From Bacteroidota bacterium (GTDB lineage: Bacteria > Bacteroidota > Bacteroidia > AKYH767-A > OLB10), in NCBI GenBank assembly GCA_019136655.1, contig JAGVTU010000001.1, positions 62,001-126,000 of the forward strand: a stretch of DNA of 64,000 nucleotides. The letters run 5' to 3'. The notes beneath the pieces were generated by a model. That model worked only from the letters and a program-made list of their open reading frames with translations, had not been told where the DNA came from and made no database searches. The position numbers were made by a program, and so were the translations under genes. Shown piece by piece: positions 8,972 to 18,100 of this stretch (position 1 is the first letter of the stretch; every line of letters begins with the position of its first letter).

Positions 8972-8997
8972 TTGAAACGGTCAAAGAGTTATCTTTG
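8972..8997 (+). promoter_or_regulatory. Candidate Bacteroidota promoter for the 9012 gene
   Basis: TATCTTTG at 8990-8997 matches the Bacteroidota -7 motif TAnnTTTG exactly, and a TTG lies at 8972-8974. The 15-base spacing is a little short for the usual -33/-7 distance. The start codon follows 14 bases after the -7 box. Confidence 0.55.
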
Positions 8998-9011
8998 CAA
9001 AAATTAAATTT

Positions 9012-9770
9012 ATGAATAAACTATTACTTTTCTTTACAGCCATTTTAATCAGTTCAGTTACTCAGGCTCAGATATTCCGACTTACCTATAATGCTACTGT
9101 TTGTCCGAGTCCTTTAAATGCGTCAACGGGGGTATATCTTTATGCCGGAGCCAATACAACCAACCCGGGTGCTGCACCAAGTTATTTTGCCGATGCAAAT
9201 CAGTTGAACTTATATCCGCTTTATCAGACTTCTACAGGAATCTGGGAAATATGCTTCAATCCGTATCAGATATTTAAGGACTTTAACGGCACTCTTATGC
9301 CCGGCAATGCTACTATTTATAGCTTTACTATCAATTTCCGCAATTCATCAAGTACTATTTTTACTGGAACTTGTAATCACGGAAGTATAACGATTGATAA
9401 CCCTCTATCAAACCCATTTTCATCAGCACCAAATATTGGCTATGGTTTGGTTGTTTCGACTTGCAATGTGGGTTTGAATAATCTCCAAAACAATATTAGT
9501 TCTATTACACACAGCAATAATCCATTACGAACAAATACAACGTTTTCAATAAATATCAATGGTCGCTCAAAGGTATCAGTAGAATTCTATAATATTTTGG
9601 GAAAAAAGGTTTTCACCTTATTGAACAACAAGGAACTTAATGGATATAATGAATTTACCTGGGACGGAACCGATAATGCCGGTAATCTGTTAGCCAATGG
9701 TTGTTATTTTTACCGTTTTACTGTAAACGACAAGATTGTTTCAACCAATAAAATTATAATTTCACATTAA
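9012..9770 (+). CDS. Secreted protein with T9SS type A sorting domain
   Basis: A 252-residue exported protein of unknown function. A signal peptide at 1-19 ends TQA. The middle part (20-155) is rich in Asn, Ser, Thr and aromatic residues and has no recognised domain. It carries paired cysteines (VCPS, ICFN, GTCNHG, STCNV). The last about 80 residues have the FlgD-like/T9SS type A signature: VEFYNILGKKVFTL, then EFTWDGTDNAGNLLANGCYFYRF, then a short basic end. The protein is predicted to cross the outer membrane by T9SS. It is monocistronic, with a promoter motif upstream. Confidence 0.78.
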   Translation: MNKLLLFFTAILISSVTQAQIFRLTYNATVCPSPLNASTGVYLYAGANTTNPGAAPSYFADANQLNLYPLYQTSTGIWEICFNPYQIFKDFNGTLMPGNATIYSFTINFRNSSSTIFTGTCNHGSITIDNPLSNPFSSAPNIGYGLVVSTCNVGLNNLQNNISSITHSNNPLRTNTTFSININGRSKVSVEFYNILGKKVFTLLNNKELNGYNEFTWDGTDNAGNLLANGCYFYRFTVNDKIVSTNKIIISH

Positions 9771-9925
9771 GATTTTAAGGGACAGTCCTCTGATATTTAT
9801 CAGCATTAAAAGGGTAGGGTGCAAGAAAAGAACATCTTTTTTAAGATTGTTTTTGATATAAACGAAATTCTTTTTTTCTTTGCGCTGATAAGCAGTATTG
9901 TTTATTATTCACCATAAAAATTATT

Positions 9926-11920
9926 ATGAAGAAGTTATCTTTAATACTATTAAGCCTTGCCTGCATCTTTTCTGCAACAACCATGGATGCCGCCAAAGCC
10001 AAGAAAAGCAAAACAGCAAAAGCAGACAAAGCTTTCAACTCAGGAAAATATGCTCCTGCAGCTGACTTATACAAGAAAGCTTATGCTAAAATTAAGGACA
10101 AAACGGTAAAAGCTGAGGCTGCCTATAAAGCTGCTGAATGCTACAGCAAAATGAGTAATGCTGCCGAAGCCTTGAATTGGTACGAAAAATCAGTTAAAGC
10201 CAATGGAAAAAATCCTGATGCAGTTTTAAAATATGCTCAGGCGCTGAAAAATAACGGACGCTATGATGAAGCGGTAGCTCAGTTTAATGCTTTTAAAGTA
10301 TTGGAGCCGGGTGACGAACGGGGCACAAATGGAGCCACTTCATCCGAAACAGCACAGCAGTGGGTTGATAAACCAACTAAATATAAAGTAGAAAATGTAG
10401 CAGCATTAAATACGAAGTATTTCGATTTTGCAGTAGCAGTTTCTAATCTTGATAAAAACACCCTGTATTTTACTTCTTCACGTGCTGAAGCTTCAGGAAA
10501 TAAGAATGATGCCTGGTATGGTGAAAAGTTTTTCGACATTTTCAAATCAACACTCGATAATAATGGCAAATGGAGTATTCCAACTCCGATAAGTGATGTC
10601 ATTAACACTGACGCTTCAGAAGGTGCAATGACTTTTGATGCAAAAGGAAATGTAATGTATTTCACACGCTGTAAGAAGAGTGATGTTAAAGGACAGGAAG
10701 GACAGTGTAAAATTTACAAATCAACTTACGACAGTTCAAAATGGAGTGAAGGAGAATTGCTTCCATTCAACAGCGACAGCTACACTTGCGGACAACCTAC
10801 CCTTTCTGAAGACGGAACGACAATGTATTTTGCTTCTGATATGCCGGGAGGACTTGGCGGAAAAGACATTTGGATGATTAAGAATGAGAATGGCACTTGG
10901 GGAACACCTGTGAATGTTTCATCTGTTAATACTGCAGGTGATGAAATGTTCCCTTACCTTGCTCCTAACGGAAAAATGTATTTCTCATCAAACGGACATC
11001 CGGGAATGGGTGGACTGGACATTTTTACAGCAATTACAGAAAATGGCACCTGGGGTCAGGTTACCAATCTTAAATATCCTATCAACTCATCTTATGATGA
11101 CTTTGGACTGATGTTTAATACTTCAACTACCGGTTATTTAACTTCAAGCCGCTCAGGAGGACAAGGTGCTGATGATATTTATTCTTTCGTAGTTCCTCCT
11201 GCTAATTTTGCAGTTTATGGCCGTGTTTATGATACCGACACACAGGAGCCAATTGCCGGAGCAACAGTTGAATTGTTTGGAAGTGATGGTACTCAACTTT
11301 CTGTTAAAACTCAGGATGCAGGTACATATCGTTATGAATTAAAACCCGAAGTTGATTACAAAATTTCAGCATCATTTACCGGTTATCTGACACAGTTTAA
11401 AGAAGTTTCTACAAAAGGACTTGACGAGTCTAAAGATTTTGAAAAGAATTTCGACTTCCCATTAAAGTCAACTGCGAAACCAATTGCATTACCTGAGATT
11501 TTCTATGACCTTGATAAATATAGTCTGCGTCCAGAATCTAAAACAGCATTGGATGGTTTAATCAAAGTATTGGATGATAATCCTACTATTACAATTAAAC
11601 TTACTGCACATACCGACTTCAGAGCGGATGATAATTATAACCTCAGACTTTCCAATAACCGTGCTCTTGCAGCTTACAACTATTTAGTGAGCAAAGGTGT
11701 TGACAAAGCAAGACTAAGTTGGGAAGGTCGTGGTGAAAAAGATTCAAAAGAAGTTGAAAATGATCAGAACTATCCTCCATTTAAACGCGGTGATGTATTA
11801 TCTGAGCAGTTTATCAATAACCTGCCTACTGACGAGTTGAAGGAGAAAGCACATCAGTATAACCGTAGAACTGAGTTCAGAGTGTTAAGTACTGATTATG
11901 TTCCCAAAACCAAGAAGTAA
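9926..11920 (+). CDS. PorE-like outer-membrane OmpA protein (TPR, PD40 propeller, CTLD, OmpA)
   Basis: A 664-residue envelope protein. An N-terminal signal has Cys14 in LLSLAC, a possible but non-canonical lipobox. TPR-type helices span about 30-125. A PD40/WD40-like beta-propeller spans about 165-430 (repeats such as TLYFTSSR, MTFDAKGNVMYFTR and KMYFSSNGHPGMGG). A carboxypeptidase-regulatory-like domain follows at about 432-500 (YGRVYDTDTQEPIAGATVE). The C-terminal OmpA peptidoglycan-binding domain contains ITIKLTAHTDFRADDNYN and the NRRTEFRV end. This domain order is that described for PorE of Porphyromonas, a T9SS component, so a T9SS or cell-wall anchoring role is inferred. Bacteroidota have several such paralogues. 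Confidence 0.85.
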   Translation: MKKLSLILLSLACIFSATTMDAAKAKKSKTAKADKAFNSGKYAPAADLYKKAYAKIKDKTVKAEAAYKAAECYSKMSNAAEALNWYEKSVKANGKNPDAVLKYAQALKNNGRYDEAVAQFNAFKVLEPGDERGTNGATSSETAQQWVDKPTKYKVENVAALNTKYFDFAVAVSNLDKNTLYFTSSRAEASGNKNDAWYGEKFFDIFKSTLDNNGKWSIPTPISDVINTDASEGAMTFDAKGNVMYFTRCKKSDVKGQEGQCKIYKSTYDSSKWSEGELLPFNSDSYTCGQPTLSEDGTTMYFASDMPGGLGGKDIWMIKNENGTWGTPVNVSSVNTAGDEMFPYLAPNGKMYFSSNGHPGMGGLDIFTAITENGTWGQVTNLKYPINSSYDDFGLMFNTSTTGYLTSSRSGGQGADDIYSFVVPPANFAVYGRVYDTDTQEPIAGATVELFGSDGTQLSVKTQDAGTYRYELKPEVDYKISASFTGYLTQFKEVSTKGLDESKDFEKNFDFPLKSTAKPIALPEIFYDLDKYSLRPESKTALDGLIKVLDDNPTITIKLTAHTDFRADDNYNLRLSNNRALAAYNYLVSKGVDKARLSWEGRGEKDSKEVENDQNYPPFKRGDVLSEQFINNLPTDELKEKAHQYNRRTEFRVLSTDYVPKTKK

Positions 11921-11941
11921 GAATTATTAATATTAAAACTG

Positions 11942-11972
11942 AAAAAGCAATCCTCAAATGGGTTGCTTTTTT
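11942..11972 (+). terminator. Rho-independent terminator after the PorE-like gene
   Basis: aagcaatcc (11945-11953) pairs with gggttgctt (11960-11968, one T-G pair), extended by A and T runs on both sides, and the strand ends in tttttt. It lies 24 bases after the stop of the OmpA-type gene. Confidence 0.75.
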
Positions 11973-11979
11973 AGTTTTG
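11972..11979 (+). promoter_or_regulatory. Candidate -7 box for purM
   Basis: TAGTTTTG matches TAnnTTTG and lies 20 bases before the purM start, inside the tail of the preceding terminator. No convincing TTG -33 element is present at the usual distance. Confidence 0.4.
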
Positions 11980-11998
11980 TAAAGAGGTCTTTCGTACA

Positions 11999-13186
11999 AT
12001 GAATAAAAACGAAAAATATAATCAGCGTGGTGTGTCAGCCGACAAAGAAGATGTGCATGCTGCAATAAAATCAATTGACAAAGGCATTTTTCCCAAGGCA
12101 TTTTGCAAAATAGTTCCTGACTATCTGTGCAACGATAAGGATTATTGTATTGCTATGCATGCCGATGGTGCAGGTACCAAATCATCACTGGCCTATGCTT
12201 ATTGGAGAGAAACAGGCGACATAAGTGTGTGGAAAGGAATAGCTCAGGATGCACTGGTAATGAATATAGACGATTTGTTATGCATTGGTGCAACTGATAA
12301 TATTTTGCTGAGTTCAACAATTGGAAGAAATAAAAATCTCATACCGGGCGAAGTCATTGCTGCCATTATCAACGGAACAGAAGAACTGACAGAAGAACTG
12401 CGCAAACATGGTGTGAACATTCATACAACAGGAGGCGAAACAGCTGACGTAGGTGACTTGGTGAGAACAATTATTGTGGACAGCACTGTTACCTGCCGAA
12501 TGAAACGCAGTAATGTTGTGGACAACTCAAAGATTCAGGAGGGCGATGTTATTGTTGGTTTTGCATCGTATGGTCAGGCAACGTATGAGCATTTTTACAA
12601 TGCAGGCATGGGAAGTAACGGACTTACGTCTGCCCGCCACGATATCTTTAATAAAACAGTTGCAGAAAAATATCCGGAAACATTTGACGCTTCAATTCCT
12701 GAAAGTGTTTGTTATTCCGGAACCTTCGGTTTACTTGATACCATTGAAATAACTGTTGGGAGTATGAAAATGACAATGCCTGTTGCAAAGGCAGTACTTT
12801 CACCCACAAGAACCTATGCTCCTTTGATAAAGAAAATCCTTGAACAACATCGTAACCAAATACATGGTATGGTGCATTGCAGCGGAGGTGGCCAGACCAA
12901 GATTCTGCATTTTGTAGATCAACTGCATATTATCAAAGACAATTTGTTTCCGACTCCATCCTTGTTTCAGATTATTCAAAAAACTTCGAAAACGCCATGG
13001 CATGAGATGTATAAAGTATTCAATATGGGCCACCGTATGGAAATATACTGTCCTGAAAAAATTTCAGAAAGTCTGATGCATATAGCTGCAGGTTTTGGAA
13101 TTGATTCTCGAATTATTGGTCGTGTAGAAAAATCTGAAATGAAAAAACTGACAATAAAATCTACAGAGGGAGAATTTAATTATTAA
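11999..13186 (+). CDS. purM: Phosphoribosylformylglycinamidine cyclo-ligase (AIR synthase)
   Basis: Closes the imidazole ring of FGAM to give AIR in purine synthesis, cytoplasmic. The 395-residue protein has the PurM N-terminal signature YNQRGVSADKEDVH and the substrate/ATP segment HADGAGTKSSLAYAY. DALVMNIDDLLCIGA and TTGGETADVGDLVRT follow, then the C-terminal domain with MVHCSGGGQTKIL and NMGHRMEIYC. It is longer than the about 345 residues of the E. coli enzyme, as is usual in Bacteroidota. Its stop overlaps the stop of the convergent DUF4296 gene by 4 bases, so there is no intergenic terminator. Confidence 0.9.
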   Translation: MNKNEKYNQRGVSADKEDVHAAIKSIDKGIFPKAFCKIVPDYLCNDKDYCIAMHADGAGTKSSLAYAYWRETGDISVWKGIAQDALVMNIDDLLCIGATDNILLSSTIGRNKNLIPGEVIAAIINGTEELTEELRKHGVNIHTTGGETADVGDLVRTIIVDSTVTCRMKRSNVVDNSKIQEGDVIVGFASYGQATYEHFYNAGMGSNGLTSARHDIFNKTVAEKYPETFDASIPESVCYSGTFGLLDTIEITVGSMKMTMPVAKAVLSPTRTYAPLIKKILEQHRNQIHGMVHCSGGGQTKILHFVDQLHIIKDNLFPTPSLFQIIQKTSKTPWHEMYKVFNMGHRMEIYCPEKISESLMHIAAGFGIDSRIIGRVEKSEMKKLTIKSTEGEFNY

Positions 13187-13545
13187 TCGTTGTTTTTATA
13201 ATCAGCCTGTTGCTTGCTTAAGTTTTCAAGTACCTTGGTGTAAACTTCATGCATGATTTCGGGGTGACTCTCGTAATAGCGAAAATTTTTTCCGAATACA
13301 GCAGTATCAATTTTATGTTTATTGAAAACAAATCTGTAGTAAGCCGGCAGATTAACTGTGCCTGCCGTATCGCTGTAAGGATAAACTGCTGCTTCAGCTT
13401 CTGCAAGATGGATATCTGCCATGATAGCAGCCATAGTATCAATCGGAACAATATCATCAGGAACCTTTATTGCATTTTCTTTCTTCGCAGAACATGCAAA
13501 CAGAAAACTACTGATCAGAAGGAATATAATATTACGTTGATACAT
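13183..13545 (-). CDS. DUF4296 lipoprotein
   Basis: A 120-residue predicted lipoprotein with hydrophobic signal IIFLLISSFLFAC and the lipobox Cys at residue 18. The mature part contains DTMAAIMADIHLAEAEAAV and then YYRFVFNKHKIDTAVFGKNFRYYESHPE, the DUF4296 pattern. The role is unknown. It starts 6 bases after the pyrC stop and so forms an operon with it. Its end overlaps purM by 4 bases. Confidence 0.8.
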   Translation of the reverse strand: MYQRNIIFLLISSFLFACSAKKENAIKVPDDIVPIDTMAAIMADIHLAEAEAAVYPYSDTAGTVNLPAYYRFVFNKHKIDTAVFGKNFRYYESHPEIMHEVYTKVLENLSKQQADYKNND

Positions 13546-13551
13546 CTTACG

Positions 13552-14889
13552 TTAATGAGTATGAAAATATAATCGTTGCCCTTTGCCCTGATGTTGTAGT
13601 TTGCCTTTGTAATATACGTGAATGCCATTGATAAAAGTGTGCAAAATCTGAGAGCTGAAAGTAGTTCCTTCAAATGGCGACCATCCGCATTTATATAATA
13701 AATTACTTTTTTCAACTTTCCAGGGTGAATGCAAATTGAACAACACAACATCAGCTGCATACCCTTCGCGAATATAACCTCTGTTTTTTATTCTGAAACA
13801 TACTGCAGGAGCGTGACACATTTTTTCTGCAATCTGTTCGAGTGAAATTTTTCCCTGATGATATAATTCAAGCATTGCCGGCAAAGCATGTTGCACCAGT
13901 GGCCCTCCCGATGGGGCTTCGATATATGGTTTTTGTTTTTCTTCGAGTGTGTGCGGTGCGTGGTCGGTAGCTATTACATCTATTTTATTATTCAATAATG
14001 CATTCAGAACTGTATCTCTGTCATTCTTGGTTTTAACGGCAGGATTCCACTTGATAAAATTTCCTTTTGCAGAATAATCTTCGTCAGTAAACCACAGGTG
14101 ATGAATGCAGGCTTCAGCAGTTATTCGCTTCTCAGCTAAAGGTTTTGAGTTATCAAACAGTTCGGTTTCCTTAGCAGTTGAAATATGTAAAATGTGTAAG
14201 CGTGTATTGTATTTTTTTGCCAGACTTACTGCATGCGAGCTGGAGAGATAGCATGCTTCTTCGCTGCGAATAAGCGGATGATGTTTTGCCTGAAGGTGGT
14301 CGCCAAATTCAGCTTTATATTTTTCAAGATTATGTCTGATGGTTTGCTCATCCTCACAATGGGTAGCAATCAGCATTGGTATTTTTGAAAAAATCTGTTC
14401 GAGAGTAACGGGATTATCTACAAGCATATTTCCTGTTGAAGAGCCCATAAATACTTTTACTCCACAAACATTTTCAGGATTCGTTTTCAGCAACTCCTCC
14501 ATATTGTCGTTGCCGGCACCCATAAAAAACGAATAATTTGCCCAGGATTGTTTTTCAGCCAACTGATATTTCTCTTCCAGCAATTTTTGTGTAAGGGTGT
14601 TGGGAACGGTGTTTGGCATTTCCATAAAGGAAGTAATTCCTCCTGCTACTGCAGCTGCAGATTCAGTTGCTATGGTGGCTTTATGCGTAAGTCCTGGTTC
14701 TCTGAAATGTACCTGATCGTCAATCACACCGGGCATTAAATGTAATCCGTCACCTGCAATTTCATCTACTTTATGTTTCACAGATATGGATGGATCTATA
14801 CGTTCAATAATTCCATCTCGCAAAAAAATATCAGAAACAAACTTCCTGCCTTCGTTTATTATGGTTGCGTTGTGAATGATGGTTTGCAT
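13552..14889 (-). CDS. pyrC: Dihydroorotase
   Basis: Catalyses reversible cyclisation of carbamoyl aspartate to dihydroorotate in pyrimidine synthesis. The ATG at 14889 gives 445 residues; an in-frame TTG three bases upstream is less likely. Amidohydrolase landmarks are GVIDDQVHFREPGLTHK at about 54-70, the MEMPNTVPNT segment, the ATHCEDEQTIR histidine, the LHILHIS histidines and the ATDHAPHT aspartate. The first His of the canonical metal-binding HxH is Gln59 here, with His61 kept. A TAATTTTG box lies 17 bases upstream. Confidence 0.92.
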   Translation of the reverse strand: MQTIIHNATIINEGRKFVSDIFLRDGIIERIDPSISVKHKVDEIAGDGLHLMPGVIDDQVHFREPGLTHKATIATESAAAVAGGITSFMEMPNTVPNTLTQKLLEEKYQLAEKQSWANYSFFMGAGNDNMEELLKTNPENVCGVKVFMGSSTGNMLVDNPVTLEQIFSKIPMLIATHCEDEQTIRHNLEKYKAEFGDHLQAKHHPLIRSEEACYLSSSHAVSLAKKYNTRLHILHISTAKETELFDNSKPLAEKRITAEACIHHLWFTDEDYSAKGNFIKWNPAVKTKNDRDTVLNALLNNKIDVIATDHAPHTLEEKQKPYIEAPSGGPLVQHALPAMLELYHQGKISLEQIAEKMCHAPAVCFRIKNRGYIREGYAADVVLFNLHSPWKVEKSNLLYKCGWSPFEGTTFSSQILHTFINGIHVYYKGKLQHQGKGQRLYFHTH

Positions 14890-14905
14890 CAAAAGATATT
14901 TGTTG

Positions 14906-14913
14906 CAAAATTA
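14906..14913 (-). promoter_or_regulatory. Candidate -7 box for pyrC
   Basis: On the minus strand TAATTTTG (plus-strand caaaatta) matches the TAnnTTTG motif and lies 16 bases before the ATG. A -33 TTG is not evident. The 291-base stretch 14890-15180 otherwise holds only the divergent ileS promoter and no gene that I can support. Confidence 0.5.
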
Positions 14914-15152
14914 CGAATAAGACAGGCAGGTCAGTGGCTGTTAAAAGTTGAGGTTAGTGAGAATCAACACCTAAAAAGACCAATTTCAGAGTGATTATGC
15001 CTGGTTCAGTAATTACACAAAATCAGTTTAAGTAGTGATTTTATGACAAATAAGACTATGGTTAATGATTCAGGAGTGAATTTCCCTCCAAAAACAGGCT
15101 GTTTCTGTCTTAAAATCCACCTTTTCCCTCAGGAAGATATGCCTTAACTTCT

Positions 15153-15160
15153 TACCTTTG
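15153..15160 (+). promoter_or_regulatory. Candidate -7 box for ileS
   Basis: TACCTTTG is an exact match to TAnnTTTG, 20 bases before the ileS ATG. No clear TTG is seen at the -33 distance. No T-box-like leader is visible; the leader would be only about 13 bases. Confidence 0.5.
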
Positions 15161-15180
15161 CACACTTTATAAAAAAGGGC

Positions 15181-18100
15181 ATGAGCACGAAAAACTATGC
15201 AGAATTCAAGCAGTTAGACCTGCCGGGTATTGCACGTGATGTTCTGGCTAAATGGGATAAGGAAAATACTTTTGATAAAAGTATCGCTTCCCGCCAGGGC
15301 AATGAGGCCTTTACTTTTTATGAAGGTCCGCCCAGTGCCAATGGTTTACCCGGTATTCATCATGTGATGGCTCGTGCCATTAAAGATATATTTTGTCGTT
15401 TCAAAACGCTTCAGGGGTATCAGGTTAAGCGCAAAGGAGGATGGGATACTCACGGCTTGCCTATAGAACTGAGTGTAGAAAAAACGCTTGGCATAACGAA
15501 AGAAGAAATCGGAAAAAAAATTTCTGTTGAAGAGTACAACAAAGCCTGCCGCAAGGAGGTGATGAAGTATAAAGAAGTATGGGATGACCTTACCCGTAAA
15601 ATGGGTTATTGGGTTGACCTCGACAATCCGTACATTACTTTTAAGAATGAATATATCGAAACCTGCTGGTTTCTGCTGAAAGAACTTTATAAGAAAGATT
15701 TACTTTATAAAGGATTTACAATTCAGCCTTACTCACCCGCTGCAGGTACAGGGCTCAGTTCGCACGAACTAAATCAGCCCGGCACTTATCGTATGGTGAA
15801 AGATACAACGATAGTTGCACAGTTTGCAATGCTGAAAGACAGCATGAGTGATGAATTGAAACAAAAACTCAGCACATATTCTGAACCATTTTATTTTCTG
15901 GCATGGACAACTACTCCCTGGACACTGCCATCCAACAGTGCTTTGGCTGTGGGAGAAAAAATAAAATATGTGTGGGTGCGTACCTATAATGCATACACCG
16001 GTTTGCCCATTGTCGTAGTAATGGCAAAAGATCTGGTGTCAAAATATTTCAGTGAAAAAAATGCAGCACTGAGTTTGGATGATTACAAAGCAGGAGATAA
16101 AAATATTCCATTTCAGATTGTTTATGAAACTTCAGGCTCTGCTTTAAAAGGAATTAAGTATGAGCAGCTGTTGCCTTATGTGAAACCTTCAGGTAAAGCG
16201 TTTGAGGTTATCACAGGTGATTTTGTGAGTACTGAAGACGGTACAGGTATAGTTCATATTGCTCCTACATTTGGTGCTGACGACTTCCGTACTGCTAAGC
16301 AGAATAATGTGGAAGCTATTTTGGTAAAGGACGAAACAGGAAATCCTGCACCTTTGGTAGATAAGCGTGGCAGGTTTGTGAATGAAGTTGCTGATTTTGC
16401 AGGTGAGTATGTAAAAGAAGAATACCTGACAGAAACTGAAAAAGAAGAAGAGAAGAAAAAGCAGGGCCGCGATAAATATCTTTCAGTTGATGAACGTGTT
16501 GCCATTAAACTGAAACAGGAAAATAAAGCATTCCGTGTTGAAAAATACGAACACAACTACCCACATTGCTGGCGTACCGACAAACCGGTGTTGTATTATC
16601 CACTCGACAGTTGGTTTATTCGTACCACTGCATGCAAAGAGCGCATGATTGCACTCAATGAAACAATTAACTGGAAACCGGCAGCAACAGGAACAGGAAG
16701 ATTTGGCAACTGGCTTGAGAATATTGTTGACTGGAATCTTTCGCGCTCACGCTACTGGGGCATACCTCTGCCTATTTGGAGAACAGAAGATGAAAAAGAA
16801 GAAAAATGTATTGGTTCAGTTGAAGAATTGAAATCTGAAATTTCAAAAGCCATTGCTGCAGGATTTATGGATGCAGCGCATCTGAATCATATAGATGCTG
16901 CGAAACCTGACTTTGACCTTCATCGTCCATATATTGATGATATCGTTCTGGTTTCTGACAGTGGAAAGAAAATGTATCGTGAAGCTGATTTGATTGATGT
17001 GTGGTTTGACAGCGGTTCCATGCCTTATGCTCAGTGGGGACTTGATAAAGCTAAACTGAAAGAGAATAATTCAAAACCGTTCAATGCAGGATTTGAAAAT
17101 GCTTATCCTGCTGATTTTATTGCAGAAGGTGTTGATCAGACACGCGGATGGTTCTTTACATTGCATGCCATTGCAGTGATGTTATACGATTCAGTGGCAT
17201 TTCGTAATGTGGTGAGCAACGGATTGGTGCTCGACAAGAATGGTAATAAAATGAGCAAACGCCTTGGTAATGCTGTGGATCCTTTTCAGACCATTGAAAA
17301 GTACGGACCTGATGCTACACGCTGGTACATGATCAGTAATGCTCAACCATGGGATAACCTGAAATTTAACGTTGATGGCATTGGCGAAGTTCAGCGAAAA
17401 TTATTTGGCACTCTTTATAACACCTATTCTTTCTTTGCATTATATGCCAATATTGATGGCTTTCATTTCAGCAGAGATAAGCAGATTGAAATTGCAAAAC
17501 GCCCTGAATTGGACAGATGGATATTATCCAAACTAAACAGTCTTATTAAGCAGGTTACGGAGAGTTATGAAGATTATGAACCTACACGTGCAGCACGCGC
17601 CATCGAAACATTTGTTGATGAACATCTGAGCAATTGGTATGTACGTTTGTCGCGCAGACGTTTCTGGCGCAGTGAAATGTCGGCAGACAAGCAAGCTGCT
17701 TACGATACTTTATTCGAATGTCTGGTGGTAACATCGCAGTTGATGAGCCCGATAGCACCGTTCTTTTCCGATTGGCTTTATAATAATTTAACTGATGGTG
17801 CTGAAGGCTCAGCTTCTGATGATAAACAACTTTACAGCAGCGAATCGGTTCACCTGACTTTTATGGCTAAACCGGATGATGCTGTTATAGACAGTGCTCT
17901 GGAAGAGCGAATGGATTTTGCTCAGCGTATTTCAAGTATGGTGCTTGCTTTACGCAAAAAAGTAAATATCAGAGTTCGTCAGCCATTGCAGAAAATTCTT
18001 GTTCCCATAAACAACGAACATGAAAGGGAAGTGTTGGAGCAGGTAAAAGCACTTATTCTCGCAGAGGTAAATGTGAAAGATATACAGTTCATCAACGACA

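Noticed and set aside
9841-10074. Minus-strand frame of 77 codons
   Set aside because: It lies over the promoter region and signal peptide of the clear PorE-like gene and shows no domain or start context.
15092-15104. Small palindrome aaacag-g-ctgttt in the pyrC-ileS gap
   Set aside because: Six-base arms in AT-rich sequence are expected by chance, and it has no clear relation to either promoter box.
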